The notes: a model not told the origin generated them from the sequence alone. 38,619 bases of DNA from Alphaproteobacteria bacterium UBA6178 (GCA_002422205.1 DITS01000035.1:1-38619); one strand, 5' to 3'; counted from the first letter of the stretch, positions 15,215-24,345 are shown. Numbers and translations are program-made.

Positions 15215-15845
15215 ATTGTACACTCCCTTGACCATATTGCGCGTTGATCGCGCTTAATATTTCGCTTTGTACGGCGTCACTGATGCCGCTGAATTCAATC
15301 GCATGATTATGCATACCGGCTTTGGGGTAGGGCACAAAATCCACGCGCGCTTGCGGCGATTGCAACTCGGCCTTGGCCGCATCGGATATCGGCAGCGCCA
15401 TAAAAATACGCGTGCCTGCCATCAGCGAGCCACGGAACACTTCCTGATATTCTTTGGCGACATCCAGCTCATCGGCCAGCGCGCCGGACAAAATCTCGAT
15501 ATTTTCATGATTGCCCTTTAAATAAGCGACATTCACCACACGCGCCACATTCGCGCCATGTTTGCGGTTAAAATAATCCGCCACACGATCTGCCTGCGTA
15601 TTGGTAAAACCGGCTTCGAGCACATGAATGATCGTCTTCATCGGCGATTCGAGCGAAGGCTTGAATTCCATGCGTAGCGGCGGCCCTGCGCGATGATCGG
15701 TGGGGCCAACGCCCGCGCCAAGTCCAATCACAAATTGCAGCATATTCTGATCTTTGGGATGGGTAAAACCCGTATCGATTCCTACTTGCTTGAGAAATGC
15801 CTCAAGGCAAGCCATAAAATGGTCATGTGTCGTAATGCGCGGCAT
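15207..15845 (-). CDS. Hypothetical protein
   Basis: A 212-residue soluble protein of no family I recognise. It begins PRITTHDHFMACLEAFLKQVG, with GAGGT 5 nt before the ATG. It appears alpha/beta: MKTIIHVLEAGFTNTQADRVADY and later IEILSGALADELDVAKEY read as strand-helix units, and RVVNVAYLKGNHEN is a strand followed by a turn. It contains a His-rich tail (AGMHNHAIEFSG). The small gene at 14999-15214 is its overlapping partner. Upstream lies the 261-bp region that carries the CtrA-like site facing the other way. Confidence 0.7.
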   Translation of the reverse strand: MPRITTHDHFMACLEAFLKQVGIDTGFTHPKDQNMLQFVIGLGAGVGPTDHRAGPPLRMEFKPSLESPMKTIIHVLEAGFTNTQADRVADYFNRKHGANVARVVNVAYLKGNHENIEILSGALADELDVAKEYQEVFRGSLMAGTRIFMALPISDAAKAELQSPQARVDFVPYPKAGMHNHAIEFSGISDAVQSEILSAINAQYGQGSVQYA

Positions 15846-15979
15846 GTGTACCTCTGTTTATTCCCTAATCTTTTTTTAAAGATAGCACAGTTCGCACCGT
15901 AGTTTTTTGACGTTTGTGTGAATGTTTTTCGTGGTATAAAGAATAAGGCATGGCTACACAAGCACACAGCATAAAATAG

Positions 15980-15994
15980 TTAACAAATGGTTAA
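15980..15994 (+). promoter_or_regulatory. CtrA-type binding site (TTAA-N7-TTAA)
   Basis: TTAACAAATGGTTAA is a full match to the alphaproteobacterial CtrA consensus TTAA-N7-TTAA, with the preferred C after the first half. It lies 112 nt upstream of the start at 16107 and 134 nt from the divergent start at 15845. The surrounding 15846-16106 region holds no gene. Confidence 0.55.
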
Positions 15995-16039
15995 CATAAA
16001 GCCCTTTTTTTCCTTAAAAATCATGCAAATTCGGCTAAA

Positions 16040-16068
16040 CTGTCACACTATCTTAATAATTTTATGCT
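16040..16068 (+). promoter_or_regulatory. Putative promoter of the 801-residue protein gene, shared motif
   Basis: CTGTCA (16040-16045) and TATGCT (16063-16068) are 17 nt apart. The block from about 16020 to 16087, including AAACTGTCACA, ATGCTAA and TACGTAA, recurs with small changes at 32385-32456 upstream of another unknown gene. Part of it (TGTCACA-nn-ATCTTAA) recurs at 24392-24407. Confidence 0.45.
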
Positions 16069-16106
16069 AAGTTGAGAATACGTAAAATTGTTTTTATTTG
16101 GACCGC

Positions 16107-18512
16107 ATGGCAGAGACACAAGCAACAGCGCAAGGCCCGACGCCCCAGCCCGCAACGGTTGAGCAATGGGAAGCTGTTGTTGAAAAAGTGCAAGCTGCGC
16201 ATGGTGAGTTTAATGCTGCCATTAACAAGATTTTGGAAACACCTGAACAGCATAATGCCAGTGAAGGGATCGCAGAAGCAGTGCGTCTATTATCCGAACT
16301 TACCGATGCTATCCGCCACTTATCGCAGCTCCGTGGAGCATCGGGCGAGCCGTTAGCTGAAATCAGCAATGCAATCAGTGCACTCGAAAGCCAGAAATCA
16401 AATATTGAAGCGCTACAGCTTCAACTGCAAAATGGACGTATGACGCCCGCCGAAGCACGCGCTCAGCTAGCAGGGTTGCAATCAGCAGTAAACGGCGCTG
16501 TCAGTTATGCTAACGAAGTGTCACACACAGCATCGGCAGAATTAAAATCGGATGTGTATGCCGAAAAATATTTCGAAGAATACGCCGCCAAAAACCGCGA
16601 GTTAATGCATCAGGCCTCCATGGGTTGGGATGATGGATATGAGAATTGGCAACGAGCACAAGATGCCAAAGCGCAAATCGTAAATGACTATATTGAAGAG
16701 GCGATGAAAACACCCGAAGGGCAAGCCGATATGGCAGAACGTGCCCGTGTGGCTGGCCAAAGAGTGCGTGAGGCGGAGGGTAAAGCACCACAAGATCCTG
16801 ATAGCAAAAGCAATCGTAGAGAAAACAGCGTTAATGCTTTTATGCGTGCCTTTGGTGTCAGAATGACAGCTGAGCAGACTTACCGTATGGCCAATGACCC
16901 GGAAATGAAGCCAACCATTGATGCATTCAAACAAGAAATGCTCGAAAATGTAGAAATTCGTAATAGCATTATCCGTGACACCAACAAATGGCGTGCTCGC
17001 AATAATATGCCTTTAATGACAGAAACGTCGTTGGAAGAGGCACTGGAGGTAATCAGCAAATATACGCCCCAGCAGATAGATGAAATATCGGCAAGGGCAA
17101 GAGAAAAAGCGGCTAATAAACAGGATCTAACAGCAGAAGAGCGTCAGGTGTCTGATATTAAAGCCTTGCAACACACCGCAATGGAAGCGCTCAAGCGTCA
17201 ATATCCCGATATGTCGATGAATGAAATGATGCGCGCTGTGCTTAAAAAGCAAGGTGTCAGCGAAGCAGAGATTGAAAAACAAATTACATATATCGCTGAA
17301 AAATATCCACAGAGAATCTCTCCTGAAGAGTTACAGGAAAAAAGTGGAGCGCTTTATAATCGATTCAAGGAAGAGCAAATAACAAAAATTGAAAGCGAGC
17401 AGGGCATTAATAAAAAACAGGCAGAAGAAATTTTTGCTAACCTGAAGCCTAAAGATAACGCTGTGCTGCTCAGTCAATGGTTTGATGCCAATAAAATAAT
17501 TGTAAGCGGCGATAAAATTTATGATATGGGCTATGGTCCGCAGTTGCCGACTCCACAAGAATTAGAGGCTATGAAAGCTGCTTCTGCTCAGACGGAAGAG
17601 ACTACCAAGAAGCTTGCTATAGAATCAGAAATTGTCACCGCTACGGCCAATGCTCCCACAGCCGAAAACCCAAAGCAGCCACCTGCAAAACCCATACCCC
17701 CAGAAACAGTTGTTGCGACCACATCTGAGGCACCACTTGCAGCGGTCATCCCCCCTATTGACACCGCAAATCAACCGGCACCCAAGCTGGCTAAAACAGT
17801 GCAGCCTGAGACGGCCACTGCGATAAAAGTTGAGCCCCCGTTAGCAGCACCCGTTGCTATCTTAGCAGCACCCGCTGTTATCGAAGTAGCGAAAGCACCC
17901 GCAGTGGAAGTCGTCCAGCCAGTGCAACCCATAACCGTTGCCGCCGCGCCCGAGCCTCAATCGGCAACAACCTTCACCCCGGATCAAAAAACCGCAGCCG
18001 CGCAACCCGCCACTCCATCTGATGAGCGCATAGATATACAAGCGGCAATGCCGAAACTTGATAAGTTTGTAGCGGATAGAGGCACCCCTCTGTCGCCTGC
18101 AGAGCTGCTCCATGTAATTGAAAGGGCATTAGGATACGCCCCCACTGTCGATGATATTACATTTCGTGGTGGTATCGGCATTGCATTAGGAGGCAAAGAG
18201 GTATTATGGGGCAATGATGCTGATTCACTGGAAGTGCCATCCTCGTTAACAGAAATGATCCGAGCGAATTATGACATGATGGTCAGCCTGATTAAAGCGC
18301 GTGAAACCGAAATAGAATCGCCCGCACCAACAGAAGAGAAAATATCCAGCGTTCAGCCAAATCTATCACCCGAAGCCGCCGCCGCCGCGCGTGCAGCAGG
18401 ATTGACGGCTAGCAGCGCCGGAACCTCGCAGGCGCAAAAAGGCACGGCCCAGCCACAGCAAATTGCGGTGGCAAAGCCCGATGAGCTGGCTGCGGGCGGC
18501 GTATCCCTATAG
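16107..18512 (+). CDS. Large hypothetical protein, helical with Pro/Ala-rich linker
   Basis: An 801-residue protein of unknown function. Residues 1-480 are charged, Glu/Ala/Lys/Gln-rich and predicted helical, with coiled-coil-like stretches (for example EISNAISALESQKSNIEALQ). Residues about 490-650 are a low-complexity Pro/Ala/Thr/Val linker. A compact segment follows at about 655-735 (PAELLHVIERALGYAPTVDD), and then a second low-complexity tail. There is no signal peptide or membrane helix, so it may be a cytoplasmic scaffold or secreted by a non-Sec route. I use ATG 16107; a TTG at 16098 is in frame. No strong Shine-Dalgarno is seen. Its upstream region carries a CtrA-like box. Confidence 0.75.
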   Translation: MAETQATAQGPTPQPATVEQWEAVVEKVQAAHGEFNAAINKILETPEQHNASEGIAEAVRLLSELTDAIRHLSQLRGASGEPLAEISNAISALESQKSNIEALQLQLQNGRMTPAEARAQLAGLQSAVNGAVSYANEVSHTASAELKSDVYAEKYFEEYAAKNRELMHQASMGWDDGYENWQRAQDAKAQIVNDYIEEAMKTPEGQADMAERARVAGQRVREAEGKAPQDPDSKSNRRENSVNAFMRAFGVRMTAEQTYRMANDPEMKPTIDAFKQEMLENVEIRNSIIRDTNKWRARNNMPLMTETSLEEALEVISKYTPQQIDEISARAREKAANKQDLTAEERQVSDIKALQHTAMEALKRQYPDMSMNEMMRAVLKKQGVSEAEIEKQITYIAEKYPQRISPEELQEKSGALYNRFKEEQITKIESEQGINKKQAEEIFANLKPKDNAVLLSQWFDANKIIVSGDKIYDMGYGPQLPTPQELEAMKAASAQTEETTKKLAIESEIVTATANAPTAENPKQPPAKPIPPETVVATTSEAPLAAVIPPIDTANQPAPKLAKTVQPETATAIKVEPPLAAPVAILAAPAVIEVAKAPAVEVVQPVQPITVAAAPEPQSATTFTPDQKTAAAQPATPSDERIDIQAAMPKLDKFVADRGTPLSPAELLHVIERALGYAPTVDDITFRGGIGIALGGKEVLWGNDADSLEVPSSLTEMIRANYDMMVSLIKARETEIESPAPTEEKISSVQPNLSPEAAAAARAAGLTASSAGTSQAQKGTAQPQQIAVAKPDELAAGGVSL

Positions 18513-18551
18513 CCCTTGCCAAACCACCGTTTTTGCGGCATATAACCTCTC

Positions 18552-19238
18552 ATGAACCTTACCCTGCAACAAGACGGCGCCAGCGACATCGTCAAACATA
18601 TCGATCTGGAAGTGCCCCATAACGAAAAGCGCGTGCTGATGCATAGCTGCTGCGCGCCCTGCGCGGGCGAGTTGATGGAACAAATGCTGGCCAACGGCAT
18701 CGACCTGACCATCTTTTTTTATAACCCCAACATTCACCCCAAGCGCGAATACGAAATCCGCAAAAACGAAAATATCCGCTTCGCCGAAAAAATGGGCATT
18801 CCTTTTATTGATGCCGATTACGATGTGCAAAACTGGTTTACCCGCGCACGCGGCATGGAGCGCGAGCCTGAGCGCGGCGTCCGCTGCACCATGTGCTTCG
18901 ATATGCGCTTTGAACGCACCGCGCTTTATGCCTACGAGCATGGCTTCCCCGTTATTACCAGCAGCCTAGGCATTTCGCGCTGGAAAAACATGGAGCAAAT
19001 CAATGATTGCGGCGAACGTGCCGCTGAACATTACGATGGCGTAAGCTACTGGACCTATAACTGGCGCAAAGAAGGCGGCGGCGCGCGCATGTATGACATC
19101 GCCAAGCGCGAGGCATTCTACGCCCAGCAATATTGTGGCTGCATTTTCTCCCTGCGCGACACCAATGAATGGCGCGAATCGCGGGGCCGCGAAAAAATCG
19201 AAATCGGCGAAACCTGGTACGAGCAGAAGCTTACCTAA
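18552..19238 (+). CDS. queH: Epoxyqueuosine reductase QueH
   Basis: QueH (formerly DUF208) carries out the last step of queuosine synthesis, reducing epoxyqueuosine in tRNA, as a non-orthologous replacement of QueG. Diagnostic cysteines are visible: LMHSCCAPCAGE (Cys33, 34, 37), RCTMCFDMR (Cys112, 115) and QQYCGCIFS near the C-terminus. They bind an Fe-S cluster and a metal. NPNIHPKREYEIRK and SSLGISRWKN are also typical. At 228 residues it is normal. The tRNA-Asn (GTT) in this window is a queuosine substrate. TATAAC lies only 5 nt before the ATG, so its mRNA may be leaderless. Confidence 0.93.
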   Translation: MNLTLQQDGASDIVKHIDLEVPHNEKRVLMHSCCAPCAGELMEQMLANGIDLTIFFYNPNIHPKREYEIRKNENIRFAEKMGIPFIDADYDVQNWFTRARGMEREPERGVRCTMCFDMRFERTALYAYEHGFPVITSSLGISRWKNMEQINDCGERAAEHYDGVSYWTYNWRKEGGGARMYDIAKREAFYAQQYCGCIFSLRDTNEWRESRGREKIEIGETWYEQKLT

Positions 19239-19239
19239 T

Positions 19240-20772
19240 ATGGTCGCAAGATATCTTAGTTTTTCCTTTATAATAATCTCAACCTTAGCATTGTTCTTAT
19301 ACCAGTTTAATAATGGACTTTTCATGTATGATTTTTCCGATGAAACGGAAAAATTAGTTAGCGCACAAATGATAAATAGTGGAATGCGCCTTTACATAGA
19401 TATTTTTTCACACCACGGTCCGTTCCTTCACATGGTTACTCATGCTTATAGTACAATCATAAGTGCTGCTGACTTCACTTATGCACGAGCAATGACACTG
19501 ATTTTTTTAACGCTCGCAACTATAGGCATAGTTACAACATCACTTCATGCTACTCGTTACTCCCGTTTTATTGCGTGCAATATCTTTTTGTTAGTAATGG
19601 CCACATTGTGGCTTACTAATCTACAACACCTTATGCTGTATCATCAGGTGGGTGGTTACCTTTTTGCGTTTGCATTAGCACAAATGCTGCTGCCCGCTAT
19701 ATTAGATACGCCAATAAATAAAATTGGAGCATTCATTTCGGGGGGGTGCATTACCTTCGCATGCTTTATGGCTTATTCATTTGGATTGTCAGCCATTCTG
19801 TTTGTCGTAGCTACACTATGTGCGATGGATTATCAAAAACAGCGCTTATTGTGCATTGCCAGTTGGTTTACTGCTGGCGTGGCCTTAAGCTTTAGCATAG
19901 TAATGCTTTGGCTATACAAATTTGGCGATATAACTGGATATGGAATTTACCACTTTTATTTCAATGAAAAAATTTACTCTGAAGTAATTAATTTTTCATT
20001 AAGCAATATCAAGGGATATTTAGCTCTAAACGAAGGCCAAGATGGTGGTGTGCGGCTATTTTCATTGCTGTTACTTGGTTTCGGGTATATTGGAACGGCA
20101 TTTTTAATATGTAAAAAACACACGCATAAGCTTCTCAGAAAACTTATTGCGGCTACCATAGCGCTGGTCGCGATATTGTATTTAAATCCTCGAGCAACGA
20201 CTGGGTTTCATGATAATGGAATGACCATTCTTTCTGTTGCACTATTTGCACTTACAATTGTTCAGTTCGGCAATCACTTTAAATTTAAAGCTACGGCTTA
20301 TTTTGCCTTATACTTTTGCATATTACTTGCAAGTTGCAGGTTTATATTAAGCGAAATAATCACTAAAAAAGATGCTATTGCGTATAAGGTAACTTTTAAG
20401 CCAGTTGATACAATACTTACTAATCGCATACATGAATTAGTATCTAGTGAAGAGCGCATATTATTATTAGTTTTTCATCCAGTTATATATATACATGCGA
20501 ACCGTCTTCCAGCATCAGGCCATTATTTTTATCTTCCTTGGCAGCATACATATTCTCAAAATCCGATAAAAAATTATAATATTGATATTTGTGCAGACAT
20601 AACAAACAATAAGCCTAAGGTAATATGGTTTGATGATATAAAAGTTTGGGGAGCATATATGATGAAAGATTATGCGCCTTGCGTCACGAAACTACTTGAA
20701 GATGACTATGTGATGCATCCCGAAGAGAAAAATATATATTTGCGTCAAGAACTGTTGAGCTCCTCATATTAA
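19240..20772 (+). CDS. GT-C-type integral membrane glycosyltransferase (putative)
   Basis: A 510-residue polytopic membrane protein starting one base after the queH stop. It has about ten hydrophobic segments in the first 390 residues and a soluble C-terminal 120. The first extracytoplasmic loop has an acidic pair in YDFSDETEKLVSAQM (Asp34-Glu35) followed by DIFSHHGPFLH, the arrangement typical of GT39/ArnT-like lipid-linked sugar transferases. The acceptor is unknown. It is clearly more AT-rich than queH and terC on either side, with runs such as ATATATAT, suggesting recent acquisition. A longer reading from 19093 overlaps queH and is not convincing. Confidence 0.75.
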   Translation: MVARYLSFSFIIISTLALFLYQFNNGLFMYDFSDETEKLVSAQMINSGMRLYIDIFSHHGPFLHMVTHAYSTIISAADFTYARAMTLIFLTLATIGIVTTSLHATRYSRFIACNIFLLVMATLWLTNLQHLMLYHQVGGYLFAFALAQMLLPAILDTPINKIGAFISGGCITFACFMAYSFGLSAILFVVATLCAMDYQKQRLLCIASWFTAGVALSFSIVMLWLYKFGDITGYGIYHFYFNEKIYSEVINFSLSNIKGYLALNEGQDGGVRLFSLLLLGFGYIGTAFLICKKHTHKLLRKLIAATIALVAILYLNPRATTGFHDNGMTILSVALFALTIVQFGNHFKFKATAYFALYFCILLASCRFILSEIITKKDAIAYKVTFKPVDTILTNRIHELVSSEERILLLVFHPVIYIHANRLPASGHYFYLPWQHTYSQNPIKNYNIDICADITNNKPKVIWFDDIKVWGAYMMKDYAPCVTKLLEDDYVMHPEEKNIYLRQELLSSSY

Positions 20773-20871
20773 GAAATAATGATTATAAAGCTCACCTCCG
20801 CCTAAATATTTCTCTGTGGATAACGCATTTATTTTTCACGCAAGCCCATTACGTTACGCTATAGCTCGAAA

Positions 20872-20893
20872 CAGCGGCCCCATTTGGGCGCTG
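20872..20893 (+). promoter_or_regulatory. Leader hairpin upstream of terC
   Basis: CAGCG-G-CCC-CATTT-GGG-CGCTG forms an 8-bp stem with a one-base bulge, ending 14 nt before the terC ATG. A TATAGC that could be a -10 lies just upstream. Without a T-run it is not a terminator. Some terC genes carry yybP-ykoY riboswitches, but the leader here is too short and lacks that consensus. Confidence 0.3.
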
Positions 20894-20907
20894 AAAGATG
20901 TAACGGC

Positions 20908-21627
20908 ATGGAGATGCTGGCTGACCCCGCGATATGGGCGAGTTTTTTATCACTCGCCGCGCTCGAAATTATCCTCGGAATTGATAATATAATCTTTATT
21001 GCGTTGGTGGTGAATCACCTGCCGCGCGAACAGCGTGCCCGCGCCCGCAGCATTGGTCTGACATTAGCGCTAGCCATGCGCATTGGGCTGTTGCTGGGAC
21101 TGGTATGGATTATGGGTATGAACAAGCCTCTGTTTGAGCTGTTTGGCTATGATTTTTCTGGTAAGGATATTTTAATGCTGCTGGGAGGATTATTCCTGAT
21201 TTACAAAGCCACCCACAGCATCCATGACGAAACCAGCGGTGGCATCAAAAAGGAACATAAGGGCCAGTTCAAAGGCAGCTTCAGATCGACCATTCTTCAA
21301 ATTATTCTCATCGACTTAGTTTTTTCCTTCGACTCGGTGATGACCGCTGTGGGCCTAACACAAGTCGTCATAGTGATTGTTGCTGCAATGGTGGTAGCAA
21401 TGGGCGTGATGCTGGTGGCGTCGGGCTATATCGCTGACTTCATCGAGCAAAACCCAACCTTCAAAATGCTCGCACTGGCATTCATTCTGATGATCGGGGT
21501 GCTGCTGGTGGGTGAAGGGCTAGGGCTGCATGTGCCCAAAGGCTATATTTACTTTGGTATGGCCTTCTCGGCGGGGGTGGAAATCCTCAATATGATCGTG
21601 CGCAAGCGGCGTAACATCAGCCATTAA
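20908..21627 (+). CDS. TerC-family integral membrane protein
   Basis: A 239-residue protein with seven hydrophobic segments. The two TerC signature helices carry membrane-embedded Asp: EIILGIDNIIFIALVVNHLP and, after the central loop, LIDLVFSFDSVMTAVGLT. Family members export manganese or other divalent metals, often in the Alx/MeeF group, and some support metal loading of secreted proteins. ATG 20908 is chosen because residues before it (from a TTG at 20884) are not family-like. The stop codon overlaps that of the convergent DUF1704 gene. Confidence 0.92.
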   Translation: MEMLADPAIWASFLSLAALEIILGIDNIIFIALVVNHLPREQRARARSIGLTLALAMRIGLLLGLVWIMGMNKPLFELFGYDFSGKDILMLLGGLFLIYKATHSIHDETSGGIKKEHKGQFKGSFRSTILQIILIDLVFSFDSVMTAVGLTQVVIVIVAAMVVAMGVMLVASGYIADFIEQNPTFKMLALAFILMIGVLLVGEGLGLHVPKGYIYFGMAFSAGVEILNMIVRKRRNISH

Positions 21628-22853
21628 GAGGTTTTCAGATTGCTGGCAAACTGCGTAAACGCCAAACGCGCAACCAGCGTATGGATATTTTGATACCAGC
21701 TCGGAATAAATTCCGGTGCTTGCAGCAATCCCTGCTGTTGCATGGCGAGGAGAGCGGGCACATCCTCCAGCGCCATTTTACCGCTGAATAAAATTTCCAG
21801 CGTGTGCAAATCCTGCTGCTGAAACGCCTGAATGAAAAAGGCCTGCACCTCCAGCATCCCTTGCAAATAGACATTGTCTTTCAAAAAGACGATGCCGCCA
21901 TTCGGCGTGCCGCCGCGCAAAATCCGCATAGCGGATAGGTAGGATTCCTCCGCATTTTGCCCGTTCTCACAGAAAAAATCATACAGCTGCATAAAATCGG
22001 CACCACTCAGCGCCATATCAATCGCAATAATGCGCAGCGCCACGCGCTTAAGGCGGTGAATGTGAATGGCGCCCGATACCAGCTCGGCAAATTGTGCCAG
22101 CCCTTCCTGCGCGCGGGTAATGCGCGGGGCGGTAAATTGCATGCTCGATAAAATCGGCTGGTTACGGCCATTAATACTGGTCAGCGCATGCGTCATCACC
22201 TCGTGATGGAGTAATTGATCGGCTTCGTAAATACTGAATTTCGCGCCGCTGCGAATGCGGATTGCCGAGCTGGTGACGGAAACTTTCGAGGCAATCTGCG
22301 CATCGAATATCAAATCAATATGGCCAATCAGCCCGGCTTCGCGCAAATGCCGCCCCAAAAATCCGAACAGCTCGCGCGCATCAATATATTCCGGCTCCTG
22401 ATAGCCGCGCTCGCTGGTAAAGCTATCGGCGGTGGTCAGAAAAAACCGTGCCGCATCTAAAATCGTCACGCCGTCATACAGCGGCAACGTATCCGACGGG
22501 CGGCCATAAAGCTGCGATGAGATTTCGGTAATGCGCGTGGTGCCGCGCGCGTCGATCATGTGCAGCGCCGATAAAAAACTCTCCGCATTGGCGCGCATCA
22601 AATCCAGCGCCGGATGATCACGCCCGATATCACGCAAAAAACCTTGCAACGCCTCGATTTGTTTGGGGTGCGTAATCGCCGGATATTGGAAGGCAAGGCG
22701 CGGGCGCTCGCCCTTGGCCACACCTGCTAAAAATTGCTCCTTTACTGTATCCGGCCAATTCAGCTCGCCCAATACGCGCACCTGCGAGGCCAGCTTGCAT
22801 AAACGCTCATCAAAATCTTTGATATGGTTATACTCACTGCGCAGCGGAATCAT
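21624..22853 (-). CDS. DUF1704 / QEGLA-motif metallopeptidase-like protein
   Basis: This 409-residue protein belongs to the family annotated as flavohaemoglobin expression-modulating QEGLA-motif proteins. It has HHEVMTH at 216-222, giving an HExxxH motif (His217, Glu218, His222), and the QEGLA motif at 249-253, whose Glu would be the third zinc ligand. The same arrangement is used by eukaryotic MATCAP (KIAA0895) tubulin carboxypeptidases in this family, so a zinc peptidase is likely; the bacterial substrate is unknown. The ATG overlaps the stop of the COQ10-type gene (ATGA), so the two are co-translated. Confidence 0.88.
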   Translation of the reverse strand: MIPLRSEYNHIKDFDERLCKLASQVRVLGELNWPDTVKEQFLAGVAKGERPRLAFQYPAITHPKQIEALQGFLRDIGRDHPALDLMRANAESFLSALHMIDARGTTRITEISSQLYGRPSDTLPLYDGVTILDAARFFLTTADSFTSERGYQEPEYIDARELFGFLGRHLREAGLIGHIDLIFDAQIASKVSVTSSAIRIRSGAKFSIYEADQLLHHEVMTHALTSINGRNQPILSSMQFTAPRITRAQEGLAQFAELVSGAIHIHRLKRVALRIIAIDMALSGADFMQLYDFFCENGQNAEESYLSAMRILRGGTPNGGIVFLKDNVYLQGMLEVQAFFIQAFQQQDLHTLEILFSGKMALEDVPALLAMQQQGLLQAPEFIPSWYQNIHTLVARLAFTQFASNLKTS

Positions 22854-23302
22854 GGCGTACCACCATAGAGCGCATGCGCGCGGCTCGAAAAGGCGCTAAC
22901 CATTTTTTCGGTCGCCCGCCCGAATAACGGCCCGATCAGCTTGTCAAGCAGCCGTGATTTAAAATGAAACTCCACGGCAAAATGCACCTGAGTACCATTT
23001 GCGGCGGGCTCAAACCGCCAGTGATTTTCCAGCCGGTCAAACGGCCCGCTTACCAGCTCCACATCAATCCGGCCATTTTGCGTGGCGGTGGGCGGCTGCG
23101 TGGTAACGCGTGAGGTATATTGCTCGGTCAGATGTTTAAAGGTAATGACCAGCTCTGCCAAAAAATAATCGGCCTTGCGATCGAGGATACGCGCCGCACG
23201 ACACCATGGCAAAAATTCCGGGTATCGCTCCACATCGGCCACCAGCGCATAAAGCTGATGAGGCGAATAGGGAAAAAACTGTGTCTCCGAATGGGCAGGC
23301 AT
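22850..23302 (-). CDS. COQ10-type START-domain ubiquinone-binding protein (RatA-like)
   Basis: A 150-residue SRPBCC/START-fold protein. The diagnostic pattern is clear: FFPYSPHQLYALVADVERYP, then EFLPWCRAARI, then SGPFDRLENHWRFEP and FAVEFHFKSRLLDKLIGPLF. In alphaproteobacteria this gene commonly follows lipA and is taken to be the COQ10 homologue that binds ubiquinone and supports respiration; gammaproteobacterial relatives are called RatA. It is 95 bp downstream of lipA and overlaps the DUF1704 gene. I see no strong ribosome-binding site on its own strand. Confidence 0.93.
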   Translation of the reverse strand: MPAHSETQFFPYSPHQLYALVADVERYPEFLPWCRAARILDRKADYFLAELVITFKHLTEQYTSRVTTQPPTATQNGRIDVELVSGPFDRLENHWRFEPAANGTQVHFAVEFHFKSRLLDKLIGPLFGRATEKMVSAFSSRAHALYGGTP

Positions 23303-23397
23303 CAGGCGAAAATAGGAGGTTTAATGTGATTTGTCAGCCCTATTGACTTATTTTTGCTGAAAATAATGCAAGGAAGCGGGCGACTGTCGCAACTTTA

Positions 23398-24327
23398 TCA
23401 GCCCCGCTCCGCCAGCAGCTTCTCGCGGTTGGCGCGCATAATCGCAAAATCATCACCCGCATGATAAGACGAGCGCGTGAGCGGTGAGGCCGACACCATC
23501 AAAAAGCCCTTGGCCTTGGCCATGCGCTCATAATAGCGGAATTCATCGGGCGTTACATAACGCTCCACATTCGCATGGCGCGGGGTAGGCTGTAAATATT
23601 GGCCGATGGTCATAAAATCAATATCTGCCGCACGCATATCATCCATCACCTGCAGCACTTCTTCTTTGGTTTCGCCCAAGCCCACCATAATGCCGGATTT
23701 GGTGAAAATAGAAGGGTTTAGCTCTTTCACGCGTTGCAATAATTGCAGTGAATGAAAATAACGCGCACCCGGGCGAATCGCGCGATAGAGGCGTGGCACG
23801 GTTTCGATATTATGATTAAACACATCGGGCTTGGCGGCCACCACAATTTCGATCGCGCCTTCTTTCTTTTGAAAATCGGGGGTCAAAATTTCGATGGTGG
23901 TATCGGGCGCGGTATGGCGCAGCCGTAAAATACATTCGGCAAAATGCTGCGCGCCGCCATCAGGCAGATCATCACGGTCTACGGATGTAATCACTACATG
24001 CTTAAGGCCCAGCTCGCCAACGGCTTTGGCCAAATTGGCAGGCTCATGGGGGTCGAGCAGATCGGGGCGGCCCGTTTCAATATTACAAAACGCACAGGCG
24101 CGGGTGCACACACTGCCCAAAATCATCACCGTGGCATGGCCCTGCGACCAGCATTCACCAATATTAGGGCAGGCGGCTTCTTCGCATACGGTGTTCAGCT
24201 TCTGTTCACGCATTAAATCACGTGTTTCGAGAAAGCCTTTGGAATTAGGGGCTTTTACCCGTATCCAATCCGGTTTAGGGAGCTTCGCATCCTTCCGCTC
24301 ATTCAGCGCTATCACGACATTATCCAT
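23398..24327 (-). CDS. lipA: Lipoyl synthase
   Basis: A radical-SAM enzyme that inserts two sulfurs into protein-bound octanoyl chains to make lipoate. Both Fe-S sites are visible: the auxiliary cluster CEEAACPNIGEC (Cys48, 53, 59) and the radical-SAM CxxxCxxC in GSVCTRACAFCNIETG (Cys74, 78, 81). The C-terminal RSSYHAG contributes the serine ligand. At 309 residues it is full length. AAAGG precedes the ATG by 7 nt and a good promoter lies just upstream. The following COQ10-type gene is probably in the same transcript. Confidence 0.97.
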   Translation of the reverse strand: MDNVVIALNERKDAKLPKPDWIRVKAPNSKGFLETRDLMREQKLNTVCEEAACPNIGECWSQGHATVMILGSVCTRACAFCNIETGRPDLLDPHEPANLAKAVGELGLKHVVITSVDRDDLPDGGAQHFAECILRLRHTAPDTTIEILTPDFQKKEGAIEIVVAAKPDVFNHNIETVPRLYRAIRPGARYFHSLQLLQRVKELNPSIFTKSGIMVGLGETKEEVLQVMDDMRAADIDFMTIGQYLQPTPRHANVERYVTPDEFRYYERMAKAKGFLMVSASPLTRSSYHAGDDFAIMRANREKLLAERG

Positions 24328-24345
24328 ACACAGCCTTTCACACCA

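Noticed and set aside
20773..20907. yybP-ykoY manganese riboswitch upstream of terC
   Set aside because: The leader is too short and the conserved GGGGAGUA-type elements are absent.
23311..23329. Excellent AGGAGG followed 4 nt later by ATG on the plus strand
   Set aside because: The ATG is followed at once by TGA, and no open frame continues; probably chance within the COQ10-type leader.
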